The notes under the pieces: generated by a model
Told to the model about the DNA's origin: nothing
The model's input: the letters and a program-made list of their open reading frames with translations, nothing else
Database searches by the model: none
Translations under genes and position numbers: made by a program
In this document: piece after piece, positions 15,845 through 22,414 of the stretch
Layout: every line of letters begins with the position of its first letter
Position numbering within the stretch: the first letter of the stretch is position 1
Virus record (IMG/VR): IMGVR_UViG_3300045303_000058
Coordinates: 1 to 41,025 of that record
Direction: 5' to 3' (one strand)
Origin: a virus
Length of the DNA: 41,025 bases

Positions 15845-16329
15845 GAACCAGCGGATGACCCATGAAGGACGAAGCACGCGATGTGCTCCCCGGTCCCGGG
15901 GCCCACGGACCCGTCCTCAGTCGCCAACCATCGAACGTCGCCCAGATTGCGAACCCCCGTCCCCATCTCCTCTAGGAGCATCAGCCGCCACTTGTGCATG
16001 GGATAGACGAGCACGACTGTCTTGCCCTTCCGGTGCTCCTCGATTGCCTTTCGAGCCCAAGCGGTGGGCCCCTTCTTCTTGCCCTCGTGCCAGATCGAGC
16101 CGAACGGCGGGTTGACGTAGTTCGACTGACCCCACTCGCACGTCAACCCATCGAAGCCGTCCGGGAGCGGGTAGGGGCACGGGTCGAAGTCGAAGTGGAA
16201 CTCGGCGTCCAGTTGGGCGTACAGGTCCGGTGGCGTCAGCCAGTAGTGCTTGCCATCCTGGCCGTTTCCGTTGTGGAAGCGGTTGGCGACGTGGCTGGCG
16301 ATCTCCGGGAACATCGTTGGGCGGTTCAT
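15832..16329 (-). CDS. Dam-type N6-adenine DNA methyltransferase (165 aa)
   Basis: It resembles the short phage DNA N-6-adenine methyltransferase family (Dam type). WLTPPDLYAQLDAEFHFDFDP is followed by NYVNPPFG, where NPPF is the catalytic motif of adenine methylases. The enzyme would methylate phage DNA, for example against host restriction; the target site is unknown. The ATG at 16329 overlaps the previous stop as ATGA. Its last ten codons are built from two repeated sequences found elsewhere nearby, so the C-terminus (GSSAGSSGE) looks replaced. Confidence 0.85.
   Translation of the reverse strand: MNRPTMFPEIASHVANRFHNGNGQDGKHYWLTPPDLYAQLDAEFHFDFDPCPYPLPDGFDGLTCEWGQSNYVNPPFGSIWHEGKKKGPTAWARKAIEEHRKGKTVVLVYPMHKWRLMLLEEMGTGVRNLGDVRWLATEDGSVGPGTGEHIACFVLHGSSAGSSGE
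15840..15859. repeat. 20-base direct repeat, copy a (partner 16345-16364)
   Basis: CGGACGAACCAGCGGATGAC occurs here and at 16345-16364. Here it codes the Ser/Gly-rich end of the methylase; at the other site it codes the WFVR-containing end of a 34-aa product in another frame. It abuts boundary repeat copy 3. Confidence 0.85.
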
Positions 16330-16430
16330 CGCCGGAACCAGTGGCGGACGAACCAGCGGATGACATCGCGCCACGAGGGCGACGGGGGATCGGGTGGCGG
16401 GGTGAGCTCCAGGTGGGCGCGGTCGATCAC
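16326..16430 (-). CDS. Small basic amphipathic protein (34 aa)
   Basis: A proline-rich first half and a C-terminal cationic, Trp-rich helix (WRDVIRWFVRHWFRR) that could lie on a membrane. Start GTG 16430 overlaps the preceding stop as GTGA and the end overlaps the methylase start. Its small size makes the call tentative. Confidence 0.4.
   Translation of the reverse strand: MIDRAHLELTPPPDPPSPSWRDVIRWFVRHWFRR
16345..16364. repeat. 20-base direct repeat, copy b (partner 15840-15859)
   Basis: Same 20-mer as at 15840-15859, here coding part of VIRWFVR in the 34-aa gene. Confidence 0.85.
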
Positions 16431-16774
16431 GAGTCGGTCGCCGGCATCGTCGGCCCCGGATCGGCCATGCGCTCGATGGTCACGCGCACCAAACCAGCCG
16501 ACAACGGGGCCAGCCTGGAGAACGCCGCGGGGCTCAGGTCGACCACGCGGTTGCCAGGGCAGCCGCAGAAGTCCCGGACCGTGACGACGACGCTGCGCCC
16601 GTTGCCGCTGACTCGGATCCGGTACGGCGTGTCGCCGTAGTGCCAGGAGGGGACGGCGGCGTAGAGCCCAGGGCCGTCGGAATACCACGAAGCCATCCCG
16701 GTGACGGCGGTATCGGTAGGCGGGGCGATCGGGGTCGAGGTGAGGAGCCACGCGGAGAGGATGAGGGTGGTCAT
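16427..16774 (-). CDS. Secreted RlpA-like double-psi barrel protein (115 aa)
   Basis: A signal-like N-terminus (TTLILSAWLLTSTPIAPP) precedes a barrel domain with TGMASWYSDG, VVVTVRDFCGC and RVVDLSPAAFSRLAPLSAG. These follow the RlpA pattern with its conserved Asp before DLS. It is a close relative of the barrel domain at 11518-12294 but lacks the membrane helix and coiled coil. It would act at the cell wall. It is unexpected beside replication genes. The ATG at 16774 overlaps the replication gene stop. Confidence 0.7.
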   Translation of the reverse strand: MTTLILSAWLLTSTPIAPPTDTAVTGMASWYSDGPGLYAAVPSWHYGDTPYRIRVSGNGRSVVVTVRDFCGCPGNRVVDLSPAAFSRLAPLSAGLVRVTIERMADPGPTMPATDS

Positions 16775-17289
16775 GCCGGCCTCGGGACGCGCTTGCGCCA
16801 TTCGGAGAGCTCGGTAGCGCCCGCGCCGTCAGGCGTGTTCGCGGGCGCGTCTACCGAACCATTACTGACCGTTCCCTTAACGTTCCCTCCTACGTTCCTA
16901 ACCGTGTCGGGGACTTGCGGGGATGTGCGGGGAGTAGCGGGGATGTGCGGGCATGCCTCGTGTTCCCGCTTGACGGTGTGGACGCGCCTGGTCTCACCGG
17001 CTAGCCGTTGGTGGTTCGTGAAGGTCGGGATGAAGGCGTGACCGCAGGGGTACATGACGATCCGGCCGGACTCCCGGAGGGCATCCAGGTGGCACGTCAC
17101 CGTCCGCTCGCGGCTCTTGCGGGGGTCGTATCCGAACAGTTCGATGCCGAGCTCGGGCACGTCCGCGCGGAGCCAGCCCCCGTCGTCGGCCACCATCCAC
17201 AGACCGATGTAGAACAGCCGGACGGCGGGCGACAAAGCAGCTAGGCGGGCATCCTTGAAGAACTCGGGCTTGACCTGACGGATCCTCAT
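16771..17289 (-). CDS. Replisome organiser / replication initiator-like protein (172 aa)
   Basis: Residues 1-100 match the N-terminal winged-helix domain seen in many phage replication proteins (MRIRQVKPEFFKDARLAALSPAVRLFYIGLWMVADDGG, with GYDP later). The following 50 residues are a low-complexity linker (PHIPATPRTSPQVPDTV) encoded by the short DNA repeats listed next. A short basic C-terminus follows. Known phages such as lambda place origin iterons inside the equivalent gene. No helicase or DnaC-like gene is seen nearby, so it presumably recruits host replication proteins. Confidence 0.65.
   Translation of the reverse strand: MRIRQVKPEFFKDARLAALSPAVRLFYIGLWMVADDGGWLRADVPELGIELFGYDPRKSRERTVTCHLDALRESGRIVMYPCGHAFIPTFTNHQRLAGETRRVHTVKREHEACPHIPATPRTSPQVPDTVRNVGGNVKGTVSNGSVDAPANTPDGAGATELSEWRKRVPRPA
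16868..16951. other. Candidate replication origin with 12-base and 10-base iterons
   Basis: Two adjacent repeat sets lie within the replication gene. Three 12-base units (ACCGTTCCCTTA, ACGTTCCCTCCT, ACGTTCCTAACC) cover 16868-16903 in a locally AT-richer stretch. Four 10-base units with consensus GGANNTGCGG cover 16911-16950, two of them identical (GGATGTGCGG). Ten-base spacing puts the units on one face of the helix. The location within the initiator gene is the lambda-type arrangement. Confidence 0.55.
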
Positions 17290-17639
17290 GCGTGGACCCG
17301 GCGCCGCAGGGCCTCTTTGTCCATGACCCGGCGCGACCGATGGCCGTCAGCGTGCCCGATCGCACGATCGCAACGCTCGCCGCGGTGTGCCTGCCACTTC
17401 GCGCCCTTGTACTGGAGCAGGTGTGAACAGCGGGGCAGCGTATTCTCGGGACTGATGCTGGGGGTGGACGGATCGGTCGGCCGGGCGCGCTTCTGGTAGT
17501 TCGTCGGGTGGATTACCTGGAGCATGTGGCCGATGACCTCGACAGGGCGCGAGCCGAACGCCGACTGGTGGCCTACCGCTACCTGGGGTTCGTTGTCTGA
17601 CCAGCCATAGATGCCGTCGACCACGACGCGCGTCCTCAT
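17286..17639 (-). CDS. Hypothetical protein (117 aa)
   Basis: The protein has a beta-like N-terminus (MRTRVVVDGIYGWSDNEPQ) and a His/Cys-containing second half (RCSHLLQYKGAKWQAHRGERC) that may bind zinc. It sits between the DNA methyltransferase and the replication gene and overlaps both by four bases. No family recognised. Confidence 0.6.
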   Translation of the reverse strand: MRTRVVVDGIYGWSDNEPQVAVGHQSAFGSRPVEVIGHMLQVIHPTNYQKRARPTDPSTPSISPENTLPRCSHLLQYKGAKWQAHRGERCDRAIGHADGHRSRRVMDKEALRRRVHA

Positions 17640-18808
17640 GCCCCGAGCCCCAGCGGTATGTCGCGGTTCCGTTCCATGACTTGCGTCAGGTAGTTGCCGT
17701 TCAGGTCGATCAGGACCGCGCGGCGGGAGAGGGACTGCGCTACTAGGCCGGTGGTCCCGCTGCCGGCGAAGGGGTCGAGGACGGTGGCCGGGACGGGCAC
17801 CCATCCGCCGCCGTCATGCTCGCAGCGGCAATCGGGACGCCAGCCGGTCGTGGTCGTTCGCGGCTCCAGACCCGTTACGAAGACGGACGATGGCGACACA
17901 TCCCCGAGTGCGGCGCGGTTGCCCTTACCACTAACGCGGCCGGGCACCATCTCGCGCTCCACCTCCCGCACCCACGGTGCCCCACACTTCGGGCATACGC
18001 CCTTCTCTGACGTGCCCGCCTTGATGCACGGCTCTACCAGGGCACGCGGGAACGTGGCGAAGTGAGCGCCGGGGTAGGGCTGGGTGGCGATCGTCCAGAC
18101 GGAGCGGAGGTTGCGACCGGCTAGCCCGCTTTCCTCTTGCGACCTCCCGCCATCATTCCGTTGCCCATTGTTGGACGAGTTGAACCGACCCTCGCTGCCA
18201 TAGAAACCCTCAAAGCGTGTCGCCGGCTCTCGCACCGCGTCTTGGTCGTAGTAGTACCGTGTGGACTTCGACAGCAGGAACAGGTACTCGTGGCTCTTGG
18301 TCGGGCGATCCGTGACCGACTCGGGCATCGGGTTCGGCTTCGACCAGATGATGTCGGAGCGCAGATACCAGCCGTCCGCCTGGAGGGCGAAGGCGACGCG
18401 CCAGGGGATGCCGACTAGATCCTTGGGCTTGAGGCCGGGGATCGGCATCCGGTTCGGCTGTGTCCCGATCATCCCGGCGCGGATGAACCGCTCGCCCTGA
18501 TCGCCGCCTCCCGGAGCTCGCCCAACGGAACCGCCTCCCGTCGCATACGAGTCCCCCAGGTTCAGCCACACCGTCCCGTCCTTCCGCAGCACGCGCCGGA
18601 CCTCGCGGAACACGGCCACCATCGACTCGACGTAGGCTTCGGGGGTCGGCTCGAGGCCCAGCTGGCCGGGTGATCCGTAGTCTCGCAGCCCCCAGTAGGG
18701 AGGCGAGGTGACGACGCAGTGGACCGACTCCAGTTCCATCGCTGCCATGACCTCGCGGCAGTCGCCGAGGTAGACGGTGAGCCAGTCGTCGGCGTAGTAC
18801 GGCGTCAC
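17636..18808 (-). CDS. Beta-class DNA methyltransferase, N4-cytosine or N6-adenine (390 aa)
   Basis: The catalytic TSPPYWGLRDYG motif lies near residue 35 and the SAM-binding motif DPFAGSGTTGLVAQ near 350. This order defines beta-class amino-methyltransferases; SPPYW is common in N4-cytosine enzymes. Between them is the target-recognition region and a likely zinc module (CPKCGAPW and CRCEH). No restriction endonuclease is encoded nearby, so it probably protects phage DNA. The GTG start at 18808 overlaps the previous stop as GTGA; the longer frame shadows the upstream gene. Confidence 0.88.
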   Translation of the reverse strand: MTPYYADDWLTVYLGDCREVMAAMELESVHCVVTSPPYWGLRDYGSPGQLGLEPTPEAYVESMVAVFREVRRVLRKDGTVWLNLGDSYATGGGSVGRAPGGGDQGERFIRAGMIGTQPNRMPIPGLKPKDLVGIPWRVAFALQADGWYLRSDIIWSKPNPMPESVTDRPTKSHEYLFLLSKSTRYYYDQDAVREPATRFEGFYGSEGRFNSSNNGQRNDGGRSQEESGLAGRNLRSVWTIATQPYPGAHFATFPRALVEPCIKAGTSEKGVCPKCGAPWVREVEREMVPGRVSGKGNRAALGDVSPSSVFVTGLEPRTTTTGWRPDCRCEHDGGGWVPVPATVLDPFAGSGTTGLVAQSLSRRAVLIDLNGNYLTQVMERNRDIPLGLGA

Positions 18809-19017
18809 AGCCCCAGCGTCCCAGCGGCTGTCAGGATCCGATAGCGATAGACGCCCTTGTCGTCGCGCCACTTCTCGAAGTAGTAGCCCGAGTCCCGGAG
18901 ATCGGACATTCTGGCCGTCACGTTCGCAATATGGAGGTCGACCGCCATCTCCCACGTCGACGCCCCAGGGTGCTCCATGAGGTAGCGCGCAATCCGCGCG
19001 GCCAACGTGTTCTTCAT
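18805..19017 (-). CDS. Small winged-helix protein (70 aa)
   Basis: The sequence reads as a compact winged helix: RIARYLMEHPGASTWEMAVDLHIANVTARMSDLRDSGY followed by a beta-hairpin (KGVYRYRIL). Such single-domain proteins are frequent in phage early regions. It may regulate transcription or assist replication. The start ATG 19017 overlaps the upstream stop. Confidence 0.65.
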   Translation of the reverse strand: MKNTLAARIARYLMEHPGASTWEMAVDLHIANVTARMSDLRDSGYYFEKWRDDKGVYRYRILTAAGTLGL

Positions 19018-19364
19018 ACCGTCGACCACCGGGCCGCTTCGCCCAGAATCAACGCCGCGTGCCCCTCGACGTGAGGCCCATAGCCGAAGGACGCCAAGTG
19101 GACGCGGCAGGCGTTCCGGTTGTCCCGGTTGGTGCACCACACGAAGCCCGCTTTCATCCCCTGCTCCCGGTGGCCGTCGCACAGGACGAGCAGCGCGCAA
19201 GGACAGGACGGGGCGCGACGGCTCATCCGGGGTTCGGCCTTGACGTGCTCTAAGCCTGTCGGACCGGCGCAGTCCGTGAACGAGCCGCCGAGACTCGGCG
19301 CAACGCAGGCCTGATCGCGCGCGTACACGAACAGCGCCACGTCGGGCGTCACCTTGTCACGCAT
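19014..19364 (-). CDS. HNH-like zinc protein (116 aa)
   Basis: The N-terminal half contains FVYARDQACVAP, then GLEHVKAE, then LLVLCDGHREQG, a spacing like that of HNH/zinc-finger nuclease domains in which His residues and Cys pairs bind metal. The C-terminal half has CTNRDNRNACRVH. It could be a nicking or recombination nuclease, next to the annealing-like protein. The match is partial. Confidence 0.45.
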   Translation of the reverse strand: MRDKVTPDVALFVYARDQACVAPSLGGSFTDCAGPTGLEHVKAEPRMSRRAPSCPCALLVLCDGHREQGMKAGFVWCTNRDNRNACRVHLASFGYGPHVEGHAALILGEAARWSTV

Positions 19365-20193
19365 TACTGGCTTCGGCCATCTCGAGGGCAAGGATCGCGG
19401 CTTCCTCGTCCGCGTCTGGTCCGGGCGTCCCGTTGTCGAACATGGCGATCGGTAGGGCTTCGGGCTTAACCGGGCTGTCCGTGGACGGGGCCGGTGCGAC
19501 CCAATCCGGCGTGGCGATCCGCTCGAGGGTGACCCGCAGGAACTTGCGGTCATAGTTGCCGACCCGCATCGTCACCGGCTCGACTGGTCCGTAGACCTGG
19601 ACGCGCTTCCCCATGAAGTCCCATGAGGCGTGGAGGATGTTCGCCAGTGCGCCGTACGCGACCACCTGGACCTTGTCGCGGCCTTCCCCGATGACGAAGC
19701 CGACCGACATGCCCTGCGGCGTCTCGCGCATCTCACCGTCGACGGGTGACGACTTGCCGACCGACGCGACGCCGATCAGGCCGCCCTCGGTCTGTTCCAC
19801 GGTCGTCTGTGCCGGTGCGGCCTCGCCCGACTTGCCCCGGATCTCGTCCGCCGATGCGATGCTCTTGTCGAGGGCGATGCCGAGCGACCCGATGGCCCGA
19901 CCCCATGCCGACGTCTCAGTGTTCTCCAACTCGGAGCCGCGGGTGTAGTTGGTCGTCCCCGGCAGTCCCATCCACGACCAGCCGACGCCGGGGTGCGGGT
20001 CGTCGATGGTGCGGTAGGCCAACGCCCGGACCACGATCCGCGGGACCTCGTCGTCCTGCCAGATCTCCACCCGATCCGTGACGAGCCGGCCATCGGGCCA
20101 CGCGGCGTAGAACAGCTTGATCCGGTCCTTGACCTCGACGTAGTCGCCAAGGGCGAACCCGCCCTTCGACTTGGGCTGGTCGACGACCGGCAT
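19357..20193 (-). CDS. ERF/annealase-like recombination protein with OB-like C-terminus (278 aa)
   Basis: The signature region is NYTRGSELENTETSAWGRAIGSLGIAL (positions about 95-120), which recalls the conserved ENxETSAxGRAL core of ERF-type single-strand annealing proteins. A flexible segment follows, then residues 175-240 with beta-strand pattern (VQVVAYGALANILHA, KRVQVYGPVEPVTM, FLRVTLERI), possibly an OB-fold that binds ssDNA. The likely job is DNA repair or recombination during replication. The start ATG 20193 shares one base with the upstream stop. Confidence 0.55.
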   Translation of the reverse strand: MPVVDQPKSKGGFALGDYVEVKDRIKLFYAAWPDGRLVTDRVEIWQDDEVPRIVVRALAYRTIDDPHPGVGWSWMGLPGTTNYTRGSELENTETSAWGRAIGSLGIALDKSIASADEIRGKSGEAAPAQTTVEQTEGGLIGVASVGKSSPVDGEMRETPQGMSVGFVIGEGRDKVQVVAYGALANILHASWDFMGKRVQVYGPVEPVTMRVGNYDRKFLRVTLERIATPDWVAPAPSTDSPVKPEALPIAMFDNGTPGPDADEEAAILALEMAEASNA

Positions 20194-20456
20194 CACTCCT
20201 CCTCCATGTAGCTGAGGGGGACGGACACGCCCATCTCGTTGTCCAACTTCCAAGCCGTGACGTCAGCCGGTCGGTCAGCGATGGGTCGCCATGCGTTCAG
20301 GGACTCGACCCATTCCAGGGAGTCGACGCGCCGTTCGATGAGCCAACCCCGGGCGTCCTCGGTGACTACGACCGGACCGTGACCTCGGTCGGTCATCCGC
20401 CGGATGAGCATGGATTCCCCGTACAGCACGATGGTATCGCCGGTCTTGGGGGTCAT
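20193..20456 (-). CDS. Hypothetical protein (87 aa)
   Basis: A small, predicted beta-rich protein (MTPKTGDTIVLYGESMLIRRM) ending in an acidic tail. No domain recognised. It is coupled to both neighbours by short overlaps and lies just before the annealase-like gene. Confidence 0.6.
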   Translation of the reverse strand: MTPKTGDTIVLYGESMLIRRMTDRGHGPVVVTEDARGWLIERRVDSLEWVESLNAWRPIADRPADVTAWKLDNEMGVSVPLSYMEEE

Positions 20457-20815
20457 CGGAACGCACCGTTGAACTCGGGCTGGCCCTCGCGCCAACCGGA
20501 GTCGTCGCGCCAGTCCAGCATCGCGGTATCGAGTCGGGTGCGTTGACCATATACGGGCGAGCCATCGGGGTAGACCGGCCATCGGTCGTCCTCTCGCTTC
20601 GCTTGGTCGATGGGGTCCGGTGCGACGTTCCGCGCGGTGTGCCGGCCTGCCCGGGCGATGCGGATCAGCGATCGCAGGATGGCGATGTTCTCCTTGCGGA
20701 TGTCCGGCCAGTTGGCCCAGGAGTTGGCGCGATACCACTGCTCGTCCGCCCAGCGGGAACGGATCTGTTCCTCCAAGCCGGTGAGGGTGGCGTGGGCCAC
20801 GAGTGTGCGATCCAT
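20453..20815 (-). CDS. Hypothetical protein (120 aa)
   Basis: Helical, Trp- and Arg-rich first half (RSRWADEQWYRANSWANWPD), then a charged, Asp-rich end. The ATG 20815 is preceded by AGGAG. I know of no function. Confidence 0.6.
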   Translation of the reverse strand: MDRTLVAHATLTGLEEQIRSRWADEQWYRANSWANWPDIRKENIAILRSLIRIARAGRHTARNVAPDPIDQAKREDDRWPVYPDGSPVYGQRTRLDTAMLDWRDDSGWREGQPEFNGAFR

Positions 20816-20838
20816 GAGGACTCCTACCCTTCTGAGGA

Positions 20839-21006
20839 CTACGAAAGGTTGAGGCGCGCCCGCCAGGAGGGGGGTGTCGCCAGACGGGCGCGCCTTGGGG
20901 CTACCGGGTCCTCGTCCGACGCCCCGGTCCGCGCAGCGTATTCCCCGCTCGTGGCTGCCCCAACAGCCTTTGAGTCGAACGCTGCCCGGGCCGCGGAGCC
21001 GGTCAT
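20839..21006 (-). CDS. Small Ala/Arg-rich protein (55 aa)
   Basis: The product is rich in Ala, Ser and Arg and probably disordered (TGSAARAAFDSKAVGAATSG). The start ATG 21006 overlaps the stop of the membrane-protein gene upstream. It may be a real coupled gene, but the composition gives weak support. Confidence 0.4.
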   Translation of the reverse strand: MTGSAARAAFDSKAVGAATSGEYAARTGASDEDPVAPRRARLATPPSWRARLNLS

Positions 21007-21113
21007 TGAGGAGCCAGTGCGAACAGGAGGGCCATGCCGAGCCACATCGCCACGAGGACGATGATCGCGGCGGGGATCGCCAGGACGAGTTCGCGCCAGT
21101 CGTCGCGGGTCAC
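21003..21113 (-). CDS. Micro membrane protein (36 aa)
   Basis: TRDDWRELVL then a long hydrophobic helix (AIPAAIIVLVAMWLGMALLF). It starts at GTG 21113 overlapping the preceding stop. Typical one-helix early phage membrane protein of unknown role. Confidence 0.5.
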   Translation of the reverse strand: MTRDDWRELVLAIPAAIIVLVAMWLGMALLFALAPQ

Positions 21114-21253
21114 CGATCGCCCCACGCAAGCCGCTTCTCGGCCTCGGTCCAGAGGGTCATCTCCCACCACGGGCGCGAGCGGTAGCGGCGGAACAGCTGC
21201 GTGGTCTGGAGTGTCGCCTTGACGCGGAGCCTGCGGACTGTCAGCGGTGTCAT
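21110..21253 (-). CDS. Small basic protein (47 aa)
   Basis: Arg- and Trp-rich (RRYRSRPWWEMTLWTEAEKR) with no recognised fold. Coupled at both ends by ATGA/GTGA overlaps, which is the main reason to accept it as a gene. Confidence 0.45.
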   Translation of the reverse strand: MTPLTVRRLRVKATLQTTQLFRRYRSRPWWEMTLWTEAEKRLAWGDR

Positions 21254-21627
21254 GCTGCGCTTTCCCCCATGAGTTCGACCAAGCGACGGAACATCTGCCG
21301 GCGCTCGTGGTCATTGAGAAGGCCGAAGAGCCGTTCGATATGAGCGATGGCTGGCTTCGGGCCGGTCGTTTCGCTGTACTGCCAGTGGCGAGGTTCCCGG
21401 TAGAACCGCCGGGGCTGGGCTGCGCGCATCTGGCCGTGCTCTTCCTCGTGGTGGTAAGCGCATAGCCATACAACCCGCAGCGGGTCCACGTAACCCCAGC
21501 GATGATGCGCGTGACTGAACGGGTCGCTGCACATCTCGCAAGGCTGACGGACGAGCGTCCCATTACGAAGCGCCCGCCTCACCGCCAGGTACGCCTTGCG
21601 TCGCAGTTCGCGCTGCTCGCCATTCAT
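21250..21627 (-). CDS. HNH-type zinc-binding protein (125 aa)
   Basis: Residues 29-67 contain CEMC, HAHH, then WLCAYHHEEEH, the CxxC...HH...CxxH spacing of HNH-like zinc proteins common in phages. Other parts are helical and basic. It could nick DNA, but many relatives are uncharacterised. It directly follows the excisionase-like gene in the early operon. Confidence 0.55.
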   Translation of the reverse strand: MNGEQRELRRKAYLAVRRALRNGTLVRQPCEMCSDPFSHAHHRWGYVDPLRVVWLCAYHHEEEHGQMRAAQPRRFYREPRHWQYSETTGPKPAIAHIERLFGLLNDHERRQMFRRLVELMGESAA

Positions 21628-21797
21628 GCCGCCGTACCTTCGGAGTTCCGATGCTCGCGGCGGTATCGCTCGACTTCCTCAGTCGTCAGATACCAGTCGC
21701 GCGACACCTTCCGGGCGGCGAGCTTGCCGTTCTTGATCTGATGGCGAAGGGTGGAGGGCTTGAGGCCGAGCGCCTTGGCCGCTTCCGGTAGGGTCAT
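21624..21797 (-). CDS. Excisionase/MerR-like HTH protein (57 aa), first early gene
   Basis: The whole protein is one small winged HTH: MTLPEAAKALGLKPSTLRHQ, then IKNGKLAARKVSRDWYLTTEEVERY, the usual HTH_17 layout. Such proteins bind DNA as excisionases or regulators. No integrase is present, so regulation of the early promoter directly upstream is more likely. The ATG lies only about four bases from the predicted transcription start and lacks a Shine-Dalgarno sequence, so the mRNA is probably leaderless. Confidence 0.75.
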   Translation of the reverse strand: MTLPEAAKALGLKPSTLRHQIKNGKLAARKVSRDWYLTTEEVERYRREHRNSEGTAA

Positions 21798-21807
21798 CAC
21801 AACCGGA

Positions 21808-21835
21808 ATACTACACCCTGCGCGTACGCTGTCAA
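21808..21835 (-). promoter_or_regulatory. Early promoter, sigma70-type
   Basis: On the minus strand TTGACA (21835-21830) is a perfect -35. A 16-base spacer separates it from TAGTAT (21813-21808), a 4-of-6 match to the -10. The spacer contains the palindrome GCGTACGC (21829-21822), a possible operator. It lies between the last tail gene and the first early gene, the natural place for the early promoter. The expected start of transcription is near 21801, four to five bases before ATG 21797. Confidence 0.7.
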
Positions 21836-21844
21836 TACCCTAAT

Positions 21845-22414
21845 CTACACCACCCGCATGATCGACATGACGGCCTGCGTGATGACGCCCAGCGACGTGG
21901 TGCCGTTGGTCGCCGTGACCACCTTGAACGTCTCGCCGACGTCGAGCCACACGCTGAAGCTGATGTTGGTCCGGCCCGGCGGGTTGTTGTCCACGCCGGT
22001 CGTCCACACGCCCCACTGGACGTAGTCCTCGGCGAGGTAGCCCGAGGTCAAGAAGAAGATCGTACTGCCCTGGAGTGCCGGCGCGGTGCGCGGGGTGAAG
22101 CTCAGTTCGAGGTGGTAGATGCCGATCTCGGTCGTGGTGAACACGTTGCCGCTAAGGGTCAGGTTCATGGCGGCCAGCGCAGCGGTCAGGCCCGCCCCGC
22201 TGATGACCCCCTGCCCCTCGTCGCGGTAGGTGTCGAAGGGCAGGGGGTTCTCCCCGACCGTCGCCGAGGGCGTGGTGCATTCGGCGTAGACGACGTGCGG
22301 CGTGATCCCGGGAGCACCCCAGGACGCGGTGCCGGTGCCGGTTCGGATGAGGGTCTGTCCGACAGTCGCGCCGCTGTCGCCCAGCCGATCCTCGTGCGGT
22401 CGCGTGTAGGTCAT
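21845..22414 (-). CDS. C1q/TNF-like minor tail or receptor-binding protein (189 aa)
   Basis: After a flexible N-terminus (QTLIRTGTGTASWGAPG) the remaining 150 residues are beta-rich, with the patterns NVFTTTEIGIYHLELSFTPR and ISFSVWLDVGETFKVV expected of a C1q-like jelly roll. These usually form trimers at fibre tips. As the last late gene it is a candidate receptor-binding protein. No host range evidence is visible. Confidence 0.6.
   Translation of the reverse strand: MTYTRPHEDRLGDSGATVGQTLIRTGTGTASWGAPGITPHVVYAECTTPSATVGENPLPFDTYRDEGQGVISGAGLTAALAAMNLTLSGNVFTTTEIGIYHLELSFTPRTAPALQGSTIFFLTSGYLAEDYVQWGVWTTGVDNNPPGRTNISFSVWLDVGETFKVVTATNGTTSLGVITQAVMSIMRVV

Noticed and set aside
16911-16950. 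CRISPR-like or satellite array
   Set aside because: Units are only 10 bases without spacers and lie in a coding region; origin iterons fit better.
21624-21797. Excisionase of a lysogeny module
   Set aside because: The HTH fold is clear, but no integrase, attachment site or repressor gene is found in the window, so a regulatory role is preferred.
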